Position numbers and translations under genes: made by a program. This document shows, in pieces, positions 14,108-30,702 of a stretch of DNA of 60,000 nucleotides. The notes under the pieces are model-generated. The model ran no database searches and was not told the DNA's origin. It saw only the letters and a list, made by a program, of their open reading frames with translations. How positions within the stretch are numbered: the first letter of the stretch is position 1; each line of letters opens with the position of its first letter. The stretch comes from Chrysomallon squamiferum (Eukaryota; Mollusca; Gastropoda; Neomphalida; Peltospiridae): contig CM022673.1 in NCBI GenBank assembly GCA_012295275.1, forward strand, positions 20,731,913 to 20,791,912, in the 5' to 3' direction.

Positions 14108-15682
14108 AACACTAAAAATATTTTGGTCAGATCTGTCCGCAATATGTGATGACATTAAGACCACAGAAAAATAGCAGATATTTTAAAATGATATTTCATT
14201 GTTGATATACTTAGATATTTATTAAGACTCAACGGTTAAAAAAAACAAACTAAAATATAACTTGGACGTTTTCAGAATATTTAAACTGTTGGGTTTTTTC
14301 GTATCATCTGAGACACTCTGCAAGTTTAACCAAAACATACGATATTGTCAGGAGAAGCTTTACCGAATCGCCTGTTCTTCTAATATGCTCACTTGCAGAG
14401 GTTTCCTGCCTAAACAGCAATAGATATGAATTATTTACAGCTAATTAGTATGCTCGTTATTTAATGCAGACAGTGTCAAAGGATCAAACTTCACTGTGCA
14501 AGTGATCACCAGGTCCATGCGTGCACACAGAGGCACGGAGAACAGGCGATAAGAGCTTCCTGTTTGGTTTCCTTTATAAAAACATTATTGTTGTTGATGT
14601 TGTTATTATTGTTGCTGCTGCTGTTATTGTTGATGATGTATTTGTTGTAGTTTCACCTTTCTTGCAAACTGAATCCAACCCTATTGTTTTATAAAACAGA
14701 AAACAAATTCTGATATTATTTATTTGTAAATGACACTTATTTCTTATAGTTATTTCGAAATTTTATTATTGTTGTTGTTTTTGTTGCTGCTGCTGCTATT
14801 GTCAAATAAACATTTTCTTAAAAGAGAGATATAAAAATCATGAAATGAAAAAGAAATAAAAATGAATATTGGACATTTTGCATTCAGTTTTTCAGATAAA
14901 ACGTTTTTGATATTGTTACAAATTGCAGAAAGAAAACTGGGATACAATTCTCTTTAAGATGAATTAACACAGTGCGACTTCTCATAACGATCTCTGGAGT
15001 ACGATTTGAATTTTCGAGATGCTGTGATTATCTGCGGAAAATACTTTTTCGTAATGGGAAATTGTTTGCCATCAATGAACATTTTTTTATCATTAAACTA
15101 ATTCAGTATATGACCACATTTGGTGAGGAGATACTAACATGAATGTATGGTACAAAATATGACTTAATTTTATTAACTATTGGACAAATTATGTAGGTTA
15201 GTAGGTTAGTAGGTCAGTCTTTTCCTGTAGTCCAATAGGATCTATAATTTATATATCAAATGTTTATTTTTTATTTTCCTATTCAGAACAAAACAAAACG
15301 ATATATTTATTTGATCACTTCCAAGTTACTATAGACAGATATAGACTTCCTTGTTTGTTTACTAAATAAACGACGAAAACAAAATGTTAACTGAAAACTG
15401 CGCTGTGTGAATGCATCTTAACTGGGTTATTAGTACAGCTGAACACGGTCACGTGTTATTCACATGTATCTGATTCTTAAAGAAGTGTAAATCAAATGAC
15501 CACTGGTCTGTAGATCACGTTTATTCTGTAAGATAATGGCGTCTTGTTATTTATGTGAAGTGTGGAAAACGACGTTAATTGCATCGTCAGTAATTTTATA
15601 CTGCATGGACTATTATTTATTCTGCATTTTTACCTCTAGTAGGGTGAACATTTGCCATTAGTGTCCGACCGATTTTTATGTA

Positions 15683-15722
<40 letters not shown>

Positions 15723-16246
15723 TGTGTGTGTAGATATATATATTAATGCATGCGCGCACGTGCACACACAGACATATGTATAAAAAATATTGTTTTTCTC
15801 AAATATGTGGATCGAAAAAATGACGTTCTCAGTTTTCCTATGTTTCAGAATATACTAGAGTTTAAAGAAAGAAGATATCTTTAACAGTTCCTAGAAATGC
15901 CATTCTTACATCTAGCGAAGGTTCCAGAATGTCTGTACTGGACAGCCTACCAAACATCGTAGATTATTCTTCCGAGACACTGTTAGTGTTAGAATGTTAG
16001 ATGAAGAGCAATAGGAAAAAAAGAGTGTACTTGTCTGATATATTCTTAATTTCTTATGTGTAACAGACGATACCATGACTGTAGGCGAGCCAGAATTTTG
16101 TCAGTCATAAAACAGTAGATTCACAATAATTTAATGACGATGATCTGTTTTTCTTTCTTATTTTTTTGGTCTTTTTTCGTTTAATTGTTTGATTATTGTT
16201 TTACATGTATACTTAGAGAAACGTTTTACAAGCAAATACGATATGA

Positions 16247-16247
<1 letters not shown>
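11129..16247. other. 5.1 kb gene-free repeat-rich DNA
   Basis: No exon is supported. It contains a tRNA T-arm-like segment at about 11780-11805, (CAGA)n near 12770, (CA)n at 12842-12877, (GGAA)n near 13295-13320, an AAAT/AAAAT-rich tract at 13320-13660, CA-rich sequence at 14032-14105, TTG/CTG trinucleotides at 14585-14640 and 14767-14800, three tandem GTAGGTTA-like units at about 15193-15218, and (TG)n at 15685-15731. Confidence 0.55.
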
Positions 16248-16281
<34 letters not shown>

Positions 16282-16335
16282 GGTATGTATGTGTATATGT
16301 AAACAGATATGCTTTATCTATACAAAAAAAATAAA

Positions 16336-16419
<84 letters not shown>

Positions 16420-16437
16420 ATATAAATAAATAAATAA
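16248..16437. repeat. (AAT)n and (AAAT)n arrays
   Basis: Two AAT arrays (16248-16281 and about 16335-16391) separated by a GTATGTAT-containing spacer. The second passes directly into AAAT units to 16437. Confidence 0.96.
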
Positions 16438-17403
16438 ATCGATACTATTAGTTTTATTTTTGTCAAACGTTCTCATGCCATATTTATCTTACTTACTGTT
16501 TATGCTGCTTAAAACATGTAAAAATAAAACTTAAGAAATAAATTATGAATACAGGGATAGACTCTGTGTCTTTGATCAGTACCACGTACGGATATCCTGC
16601 AGGACATCTACTGGAGAAAAAGATCTAGACTTTCCTCTCTGAAACTCAGTGCTTTGTTTGATATAAAATATCAGTGTTCATTACGTATTATCTATATAAC
16701 ACATAAAAAAATTGTTATCTGCATATTTTATATAAAATAATGTTTATTTATGATCTTTAATAATAATAATAATAAGAAGAAGAAAAAGAAGAAGACGAAG
16801 AAGAAGATCTACAAAAAAAAAAAAAAAAAAAACACAACACAAAAACAAAAACAAACAACAATAAAACAGAGATATCATGCTTCAGACCCCCCCCCCTCTA
16901 GAATCGTCCATCGATGATAATTTTAAATGCCCCGCGTTGCCCTCTGACATTATTTGTGTCGTTCGTCTTGCGTAATTCTCGGCTGTCTGATTGGGTTATT
17001 AATGAGACAGCAGCCTACGTCATGAATTATAGAGCAAAGTAATGTATTTTCATTTCCTATGAACAACCGTCAATTGGTTTTTGTTTCCGCTGTTTTAATG
17101 AGTGTTCACCTTCGTCTTAAGACAAGCGAACATTGGTGAATGAATATGTTATTGAAACAAGTGAATGAATGAATAATTCAATGATTAAATAACGTTCATC
17201 ATATCAGTTATGGCGAAATGTAACCGACTGAAAGCGAACTCCGCTGAAGTAAATAATTAATTATTTAATTTTCCAAAAATAGGTATAAATGTATGGTGTA
17301 TATAATATGTATGTATGTACTTACCAATGCACATATTGAATTAAGTAACTACATGGATCCTTACACTTATGGAAATGTATGTCCTTTCAAGTATTTGTAT
17401 TTA

Positions 17404-17462
<59 letters not shown>

Positions 17463-18654
17463 AGCTGAACCGATTATTATACCAGTATGTTTATCTTGAA
17501 AAGTGAAGAACAGTAGAACTCTTACCGACTTTTCAGAATAATTTATTCTTAATCAGATCATATCGAGCGTTTACGCTAGATATAGCACAAACCGTTATAA
17601 GAAGAACATACCTTGTATCTGTCGATAATATTACGCAGTATTACTTTAATTGTGTATATACGCATATTACTCAACAAGTTTTGTGCATGGAACCAGAAAA
17701 CTACGTTGGAAATCTCTTCCTTAGGATTACTGTAATGAGAAAGACTTTACGAATATCAAACTATTTCCGTGCCCATATCCAATTACCGTTCACCCAGGGG
17801 CCTGCCTCTGACCTGGGAGAGTCTGGGTCCGCCACTAAAGTGTGTTTTAATATTAATTTATTAAACAAAAGAGTGAGGCGGAAAATAAAAGTGTACATCT
17901 GAACACTTATGTAAAATGCAAAGGTCTTAAGACCAAAGCGAAGTTACTTCTGGTAGTGTTTTAATAGTATATCAGGTATATAAAATCAGTTTAATTTAAC
18001 GCTCATTTAAACGACTAAATGAAAAAGAACTGCACATCCATGTATAAGGAGCAGTTGATATAAATTTATGTAAACTGTTTATTTATCCACGTAGTAATTC
18101 TGATTTAAAGCACGTATTTTAGTTGCTGGGAAAACTTGAAGGGAGAGATGTAAAACGTTAAGCGGACAACTAGTATTTATTTACGTATACAACATACATT
18201 TTGTCTTTAATACTTATCTGATCAAGGAAACGCATTACTAATGTAAACTTGCCATAAGAATCCCACTTTCTTTCGATATCATAAAATATGTCAGATTGTT
18301 TTTATTTAGAAAAATGAGGACTGTGAAGAGATTTTCAAGTCCTCGGGCTTCTTTCTTACATTAATCGTGAAAATGGATAAATTAGTTTACTTCTACATAA
18401 CTTGCTATCTTTTATCATTGTCCTCGTGAAACGATCCCGCACGTAGACTTACGTTGTAAGAGAAATCTACTGATGAAGAATTAAGCTGTCTTCGGGCAGG
18501 GATGGGTCTATTATGAAACTAAAGAAGTACAAACATAGGTCCGACATACATATCGTGTTTTGTTAAATTTGAATAAACAAGTCTTTTAATATTTATAACA
18601 AGATTTTTTAAAATCTTAAAATCATTGTTGTTTTCCTTATTAAAATCAGTCAAC
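16438..18654. other. Noncoding; one CpG-containing patch
   Basis: The 16915-17050 patch is richer in C+G, contains an inverted CCAAT (GATTGG) and a CRE-like TACGTCAT near 17016, and could be a regulatory island. (TTA)n lies at 17403-17459. A balanced segment at 17770-17845 (cctgcctctgacctgggaga and following) looks like repeat debris. No gene called. Confidence 0.4.
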
Positions 18655-18810
18655 GCAGTCTGTGATCACGCGATTCACGCACAACCAGCTTCAGAAGAAG
18701 AAGAAAAAAGTAATTAGCTGTTTGAACGGGAGATTAGAGGTTTGAGAGTACGCTGTAACGCGATCGGGCGTTGCTTGGCGACTGGGTGACAGGGATGCTG
18801 CGTATTAAAG
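18655..18810 (+). promoter_or_regulatory. CpG-containing promoter-like island with X-box-like motif
   Basis: Local rise in CG content with several CpGs in otherwise AT-rich DNA. GTTGCTTGGCGAC at about 18770 resembles the RFX X-box (two inverted GTTGC/GCRAC half-sites) with a shortened spacer. It is followed by an ATG and a GTAACC donor-like site at about 18809. Whether a transcript starts here is unproven. Confidence 0.25.
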
Positions 18811-18924
18811 GTAACCTTCATTTCTGCTTAAAAAGTAAAATATTAAACTAATGATATCCTGAGCGTTTTAAAACTATACATATTCTTTTAACACATACAT
18901 AAATATCTTATACTGTATGAAATT

Positions 18925-19146
18925 AAATTCGTTATTCAGTACAAAAATAATCATAATAATTTACAACAGGTGTCAGATATACATACATACATACATACAT
19001 ACATACATACATACATACATACACACACACATACACATAAGAACGTACGTACTTAAAGGCAGAAATTCGTTATTCAGTACAAAAATAATCATAATAATTT
19101 ACAACAGGTGTCAGATATACATACATACATACATACATACATACAT

Positions 19147-19177
<31 letters not shown>

Positions 19178-19211
19178 TACACATAAGAACGTACGTACTT
19201 AAAGGCAGAAA
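18925..19211. repeat. Tandem duplication containing CATA/CA microsatellite
   Basis: Two near-identical direct copies, 18925-19062 and 19063-19211. Each contains the same unique start (aaattcgttattcagtac), a (CATA)n-(CA)n core and the same unique end (gaacgtacgtacttaaaggc). They differ almost only in microsatellite length, so the duplication is recent. Confidence 0.95.
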
Positions 19212-19381
19212 TACAGACATGCTCTTACTAATACTTTCTAAATAATAGTTTCTAGCTGCTGTATATTGCTTAATGTTTAATCTTTACGATTTAAAAAGTT
19301 AATATATTTTAGTCACAGTATTTGAAAACACAAGATTATTTTACTATTAGGAAAATACTGGGCTATTTGATCGCATTATTA

Positions 19382-19388
<7 letters not shown>

Positions 19389-19477
<89 letters not shown>

Positions 19478-19547
19478 CTCTCTATCTATCTCTCTATGTA
19501 CGTATGTATGTATGTATCTATGTATCTATCTATCTATTTATCTATCT
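19389..19547. repeat. (CT)n then CTAT/GTAT array
   Basis: (CT)n run of about 85 bp followed by CTAT, GTAT and CTAT tetranucleotides. The Ser-Leu and Tyr-rich open frame here is an artefact. Confidence 0.97.
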
Positions 19548-20451
19548 ATGTTTTAAAAAGTGAAGCATCTGATAACATTTCGTTTATCACAATTTTGAAT
19601 TAATATAAATTGCTATAACTTTAAAAAGTGATCCATATTATTAACAAAACACATTTGTGATATTTAGTGCTCAGCATTGCTTAAGAAACATGTTACTAAT
19701 GAAGCAAAGTACAAGATTTATCTGTATTTATACTGTGTATGTTTATGATTTATATTTGAAAACATTTTCATATTCGTGTATTTTTGTTCTATTTTTACAC
19801 AACATTAATGAAATGAAATACCAGTACTTCTGTATTTACATGTTTCTTTTCGTTTCCACTGTTTGAGAAGGGCTAATTCTGTTTCCATGAACCAACATCA
19901 AAACAAGATATATGTATTTTCCCTTCTACGGAGAAAATAATATAAAGAACTATTGCTGGTAGCCAGTAAGAGTAGCCCAGATTTTCATATTATCTCATTA
20001 AGAATTCAATAATCGTTAATGTAAAAATAAAATAAGGTTGAGGTGTTATTAAACTAACATAAATTAATTCAGTCTTGCTTAATTACACTTTGCGATTTAG
20101 AAAAAATTAAACAGTTTAGAAAGGTTTTATTTCTTATATTTTTTTGACCAGATACAACCTTTATACCAGAGATAACAAATTCGGTAATTTGTTCCATAGA
20201 ACTATACAGCTGTTACTTTTTTGTACTAGTTAATAAATAAATTCAGTCATTCTTCAACGAAGCTGTTACTGTTGTTTGGCAATGATATTAGATTAATTCT
20301 CCGATAACCCTTTAAACTATGCAGCTGTTATTTTTACAAAGGTAATGAATGTATTAATGCTTCAATGATGCAACAGAGAGAGTCCTATTGTTCTTATTTG
20401 GCAAAGGATAATTAATTTATTAATTCTTCAACGAAACTAAAAAGTACGTAC
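19548..20451. other. AT-rich noncoding, likely intron
   Basis: No coding signal. If the first exon at 20452-20530 is real, this is the beginning of its first intron, read leftwards on the minus strand. Two TTAATAAATTCAGTCATTCTTCAACGAAG-like segments (about 20230-20262 and 20410-20440) are loosely repeated. Confidence 0.4.
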
Positions 20452-20530
20452 CTGCTATTGCCGTTGTGTAAAGTAAGACCCAGCAAAACAAGGCAGCTTC
20501 AACTTTCAAATTAAAGTTTCGTGACATCAT
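20452..20530 (-). CDS. First coding exon encoding a signal peptide; gene otherwise unidentified
   Basis: On the minus strand an ATG at 20530 opens a 79-nt frame that runs into a strong donor (CAG|GTACGT, exon end at 20452). The 26 complete codons form a classical secretory signal. A short N-region carries Arg4 and Lys9, then comes a hydrophobic core (AALFCWVLLYTTAIA) ending in small residues suited to signal-peptidase cleavage. Two adjacent ATGs (20530 and 20527) could each start it. A CG-richer, CRE-containing region lies just upstream. The next exons would be at lower coordinates, and I could not find any with confidence in 1-20.4 kb; they may lie outside the window. The product is therefore a secreted or type I membrane protein of unknown family. 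A chance open frame cannot be excluded. Confidence 0.5.
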
Positions 20531-20814
20531 CGCCCAAAGTAAAGCTGTTAATCTGAAACGGCCCAAAACTCAAAAGGTAGTTAACGACAGTAAAACGTTT
20601 CCAGTGACTGCACCTTTTATAGAAAAGTTTAAGAAATATATTCCTTCTCTCACTAATTTTTCTTTCCTGTCCTTTCCTAAAAATTTTCCCCTTTACTTTC
20701 TCTTAAATTCCAGAGGAGTTTTTATATCAAACATCCCAAAGCTTTACAACTTTAACGTTTGCTCTTTTCAAATGTTGCCAAAGGTGAACCAATGGATGTT
20801 CTTTTCACTCTTGG

Positions 20815-20945
20815 CTGAGCGCGACTTTGGTTGGCTCCCCTCGTGCTAGTATGCAGACGTCAACCTCCCCTCCCACTTGTTTTGTGGCTAATTTTCCTCA
20901 CGTGATGTGACGCATAGGCGGTTTATAATTTTCGATAGTGAACGC
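20815..20945 (-). promoter_or_regulatory. Promoter-like island upstream of the signal-peptide exon
   Basis: C+G-richer segment about 300 bp upstream of the minus-strand ATG at 20530. It contains GACGTCA (CRE-type, about 20856), CACGTG (E-box, about 20900) and TGACGC (CRE half-site, about 20908). Together with the signal-peptide exon this suggests a transcription start. Orientation is inferred from the exon. Confidence 0.4.
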
Positions 20946-25958
<5,013 letters not shown>

Positions 25959-27660
25959 TTTTTATGTGCTGATGATTATGAAAAAAAGAAATACAGATAA
26001 TCAAAATGATGTTTTTTTAATAATCAATTTTTACGTATTAACAGTTGGGTATTTCTGCAAAAGAAGAAAATACAGATAATTAAAATGACATAACTTCAAA
26101 AATTTCTATGATCTTAAATATTTAATAAAAACATTTAAAAATTAGTAGTAATATGGATATTTATTTATTAGTTTATAATGAAGTAGAATAAATATGGAAA
26201 CATAAAACATGGCCTAAAAATGTTTGAGAAGCAATCTTCAGTATCTAAATAAATAAATGAATTATGTTTTTCTGCCACTCTAAACATTTATCACTGGATA
26301 GTACTTTGGCTAATTCAAGCACAGAATCACATGTGAAAATAGTATGATCGTACCACCATATAAATGTTATTTCTGAAATGCCCTAATCAGAATAAAAAAA
26401 CAAAACAAATCACATTATTTTTAAGTAATATTTCTTAAATAAGAAGTATGTATATAGTAGTATATATTTATATATATGTATATATTTATTTTTAAAAATT
26501 GCACAGGAATATAATAGGTGTAACAATATGGAAAATGTTCGGCCACTTAATAAAGTCCTGCTTTAAACTGTATGTCGTTTTCCAGCTTTGGCAGTTTGAT
26601 TTTACAAAACTGTCACAACTGAAGACAGATAACTATTGCTCAAAGTAAATGGAAAATGATATTTTGGGATAACAGTTTATTATAATTAAAAATGAATGCA
26701 AATAATCATATTATTATTTTAAATACCATAACTATAAATGGTTTTGAAGTATTAATACCATACTAGTAAATAATTTATGTAAGTTTAATATCTTTCTCTG
26801 TAATCTATTCTGAAAATATGTAAATTCAATGCTTATTTATTCATTTAGTTTTTATATGTAGCCGTAACTGAAAAGTATGTTTATATATCATTTTCTGTGA
26901 TCTATGTTCTAATACAATTGTTTTCTTTCTATTGCAGACCTAGCAAATATCTTTTTTAAAGTTCATCTGTTCAGTTAACTCTCTTGATGACCATGTTTCA
27001 AGATCATCTAAATGGCAGAAAATATTAAGCAGATTAGTTAAATGATTAATATCATCATCTCATATTTTGAATTGATTATACTATTGGGTTATATAAACGA
27101 ATAATACAAAAACATATTTTATAATCCACGCCAGCATAAAATTTAAAATTAATTAAATAAAGTGCAATTCCAAACTATTATTTTTATAAACCAGTTTTTC
27201 ATGAATTAAATCAGTTTTCAAATTCAGGATGGTTTAATTGTCTAAATCGAAATAAATAGAATCCTTGAAATAAATATAATAGATCATATCCCTTAGTCAA
27301 GCACAGTAACTGAGTAAGTACATTTTTATTAAATGAACTTTAATTTGTTAATATATGGTGATTTTAATACAATGCTTTTGTTTTATATTTTTATGACAGT
27401 CAAGTAAAACCATATTTTTTCACGTGCAAGAATTAAAAATAACATAGAAATAACTAAAATTTGAATTTATCGATTAGGCCCGCAGAATTAGAAAGGAATT
27501 AATAACAACAACAACAACAATAATAATAAATAATAAACTTTCTACATCTGAACACACATATCACAGTAAAATTTCTAGTATACATTAGTTTAGTAAATAG
27601 GAAAATGACGATTTACAAATTATAACATTAAAGCCTGCAGTATATTTTCCTCGTCATTAC
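25959..27660 (-). other. POLR2L 5'UTR intron (inferred)
   Basis: A minus-strand acceptor with a good pyrimidine tract (TTTCTTTTTTTCATAATCATCAG) ends at 25969, 10 nt before the ATG. A donor (AAAG|GTAATG) sits at 27660/27661. The roughly 1.7 kb between them is AT-rich with no other gene evident. The short plus-strand frame at 25870-26079 is the antisense of exon 1. Confidence 0.5.
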
Positions 27661-27765
27661 CTTTCAATTTCTGTATTATAATCTAAAGCGTGTTGTAAAA
27701 TGGTGTCGATAAACTTATCTCTTCAGAAAATATATTTATTACTTCCGGTTCCGGTTATAAAAAAA
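27661..27765 (-). promoter_or_regulatory. POLR2L 5'UTR exon and promoter with two ETS sites
   Basis: On the minus strand CCGGAACCGGAAGT at 27741-27754 gives two overlapping GGAA/ETS-type sites, typical of housekeeping promoters. About 80 nt downstream is the inferred 5'UTR donor at 27661. The transcription start is probably between about 27700 and 27740. A poly(A) run of about 24 lies just upstream, at 27760-27783. Confidence 0.45.
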
Positions 27766-27783
27766 AAAAAAAAAAAAAAAAAA

Positions 27784-28219
27784 CTCTGCTTCTAAAACTA
27801 AAATAAAGGCAGCAAACAATTCCAGCCGTTGTGTAATCCGCGAACGTTAACGCAGTGTATAATTTATCGAACGTCAGTTCTTTCAAACAAATAGTTCGCA
27901 GTTTCAATAAGAGTTTAAATTTCTAAGGTGTAAAACATAATCACTTTGATTATAAAATAAAGCATATATTTTGAAAATTGTTAAAAAATTTAAATTTCAA
28001 ATATATAATGCAATTTATTTTAGAAATATGGTGTTTGTTATGTATCATTCCGCATCGGATATATTGTTCTATAGCTCAGTAACTGCGTTTGAGGAAAATA
28101 AAATTTATAATATCTGTTTTCTCTATTCTGAAATCTTAATCATCATTTATAATCTTTTTACCTATACAGTATCAGATATATTTACTTCTTTGATAATGAG
28201 CAAATTTTCTTATTTTCAG
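27784..28219. other. Divergent flank of POLR2L, unassigned
   Basis: A CpG-containing stretch (27825-27880) next to the POLR2L promoter could support a divergent plus-strand transcript. The plus-strand open frame beginning at 27971 is AT-rich and not convincing on its own. Confidence 0.35.
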
Positions 28220-28375
28220 ATTGCAGTCGTTCCTTTACGAGACTGGTTGTTAAAACTAAAAGAAGAGGACAGCAGAACTCCTTATGTCTGGCTACTGAAA
28301 ACATATTTAACACCACAGGTCTTAACTATTACGGAAGCTTCTATAAACGGACTGTATAAACCACTTCAGTTGTGA
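28220..28375 (+). CDS. Possible terminal exon, product unrecognised
   Basis: A strong acceptor (TTTTCTTATTTTCAG, ending 28219) opens a plus-strand frame of 51 codons that ends at a TGA at 28375. It has a normal residue mix (VVPLRDWLLKLKEEDSR... ) rather than repeat-like sequence. A weak internal donor (CAG|GTCTTA, 28318) is possible but does not join in frame to the next exon-like segment at 29085. I do not recognise the family. It could be the end of a transcript diverging from the POLR2L promoter, or chance. Confidence 0.25.
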   Translation: MAVVPLRDWLLKLKEEDSRTPYVWLLKTYLTPQVLTITEASINGLYKPLQL

Positions 28376-29084
28376 CATAAATAACTGTATATCGTATAAT
28401 CCATAATAACAGCAGATTTAGAAAGTACAATGGTTTGAGGGAAGTAGGGTGTTTCCCAGAGTATACCTGAAAATCGTCATTGACAACATTCATATTTATT
28501 TTACAGACAGAAAACAATTATGTGACATAAATCACTATAGGTGATTTAAACCATATTAGTATGTAGTATTAGGAAATAAATAAATAAGTAATGTCATGTG
28601 ATTTACAAATTTAAAAATTAATGCTTGAAATGATTATTTATGTAACCATTGTTTTAGTTCATACTAACCAAAGTTTACAAGCTGTAACATTTATTTCTTT
28701 TCAAAAAACAAAACTTGTGTCACTAATACCATGGAGATCCGTTAGGTTTCTAGCATCTTAAAAGAAAATACTTCTTGTCAATATAGCATCACACTTTACT
28801 AGTTCATTCTCACAATATATATATTTCTGCACATGTGTAAAATGTTTGTTTTTTATTCTTTTATCATCCATCCATTTATTTCTCATCATCTCATGGAGAC
28901 TTAAGTTTAGACTGACAGACAAATTTGAAAAACGTTTACATTCTTCAGTGCCATTCATTTATTTGTATCTTTTTTTAGTGCATTTTACTGGTTGCAGCAG
29001 TATAAAAATTGTTTCTGTTTTTCTTAATGTTTCTAATTTCCTAGTAACAAACATTTCACATGAAATTATAAATTTGTTTTTCAG

Positions 29085-29151
29085 TCTGATGGAACTTGAT
29101 CTGGGAATAAATACTGTTCACAGGCTAAGATTATATTTTATGGAAGAAAGG
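29085..29151 (+). CDS. Possible internal exon, product unrecognised
   Basis: Bounded by a good acceptor (TTTGTTTTTCAG, ending 29084) and a good donor (AAAG|GTGAGT at 29151/29152). It is open in the frame LMELDLGINTVHRLRLYFME. It would join in frame to sequence after an acceptor near 29397. It may be the 5' part of the transposon-derived gene that follows, or a host exon. Confidence 0.25.
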
Positions 29152-29689
29152 TGAGTATTATTTTGATCCACATATAATAAATACAGATGACATTTTTTTT
29201 CCTCAAATTATCCATTATTGGACTTAACAAATACTGAAACAAAAATTTGCTATCCATTATAACATTAGTTATGTTCTGAGCAGCTTTGATTGCAGAAATG
29301 GAAAAGGTTCAACTTTATTAAAACTGACTGTATTAAATGTAACTCATGATCTTTTCTTTTTTCCCCATACAAATCTACATCTGTTGTGTTGCAGAATGTC
29401 AATCATGAAGGTGGAGGAAAGAAAAATTCGAATGAGAAAAAGAAAAAGCGTGAGATATGTAAGTTGGACCATAGAAAGATAGGTCAACATTTATGGGCAA
29501 TTTGTGAAGGAGAAAAAAATCTGTTCATGGACAAAGACAATAATCCACAAAAAGATTGAAGATGGCAAATAATCTGAAGAATAGAAAGAAACTGCATATA
29601 ATTTGATACAGGTATAGGTTTCATTCAAAATTTTTAGTTTAAAGCCTAATTATGTTCTGTATTAGTCAGAAAATTAGATTGTAACACAA

Positions 29690-30702
29690 TTTAGTAGAAA
29701 AAGTTGCTTTGTATTGGGATGCTACAGGCAGCATTGTTTGTAAAAATGAAGATGGTAAGCAGTTCTTATATTATGAACTTGCTGTAACAAATCCTATAAA
29801 AGGTAAGATGGGTATCCCTGTTGCAGTGATTAGTGAAAATCAAGCATTGCCAACAACAGTGTTAGACTGGATTTGTAGTTTCAGACATGCTGAAAAGAAA
29901 CTATTTGGATATAACAATGTTTCCTGCCTTACACAAATAACTGGTGATGAATCAATGGTTTTTATCTTAACAGCACTTTTACATTTTAATAATGAAACTT
30001 TGAATCAATTTTTCCATCGAACATGGAAAATCATAAATCAGCAGTGGGGTTTTTTCAAATGTCAAAAAAACTACTGTTTACATATGCTCTAGTTATTTCA
30101 TGAATAAAGTGAAAAACTTTTGCTGGAAAAATGTAAGCAAAACAAACTGCAGAATATTTCTTTATATGGTAAGTCTGCTGATGAATAGTAATGACATAAA
30201 AGAAATAAGAGAATTGCTACATGATATTTTTGTGGTTTTGTCCTCCAGTCATGTAAATTTCTATAATGCACACTTCATAGACAGACTAATTCTTAAAATC
30301 AACTCTTTTGAAACATTGGTTTCAGAAGAATTTTATGATTTTGATGAATATAATTCTGAACAAGTAGACATGAAAATGTTGCAGCCTGGTTACAATACAG
30401 AAGAAAAATCTGCATCAGAAATTCCCAGTAGTAAAAACTTTATTCATGAACAGATGAAAACAACTAGTACAACTGAAAATAGGTTTACAATTCTGAAGTA
30501 TATTGGACTGCAAGGCAGAACCCAACACAGACTGCATTATTTTTCAGACAAATTGCATAATCTAACTGTTTCAGTGCAAACACTGGCAGTTGTAGATTGT
30601 ATGAAGGTGATAAAATATTTAAGGAAGATAAAGAAATCAATTGGTAAAAAAATTAAATGTAACAATATCAGAAATGTGGGCCAAATCAAAACAGCAACCT
30701 GA
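29690..30702 (+). pseudogene. DDE/MULE-like transposase core, frameshifted
   Basis: Frame 1 (to 30092) contains VALYWDATGSIV, matching the first catalytic-Asp block (D-A-T-G) of a transposase family found across invertebrates. Further along are a segment of the type AVISENQALPTTVLDWICSFRHAEKKLFG and TQITGDESMVFILTALLHFNN, a candidate second acidic block. At 30064-30070 an A7 run carries one base too many. After it the reading continues as YICSSYFMNKVKNFC, the C-S-S-x-F block expected at that point, up to 30640. A second A7 run (30646-30652) again has one extra base before the USP part. Family placement as MULE-like is from memory and moderate. Both breaks are single-A excesses in homopolymers, so sequencing error is an alternative to true decay. 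Confidence 0.6.

Noticed and set aside
27971-28219. Upstream part of the 134-codon plus-strand frame as coding
   Set aside because: It is AT-rich with Phe/Ile/Tyr/Asn bias and precedes a strong acceptor. Only the part after 28220 has exon-like character.
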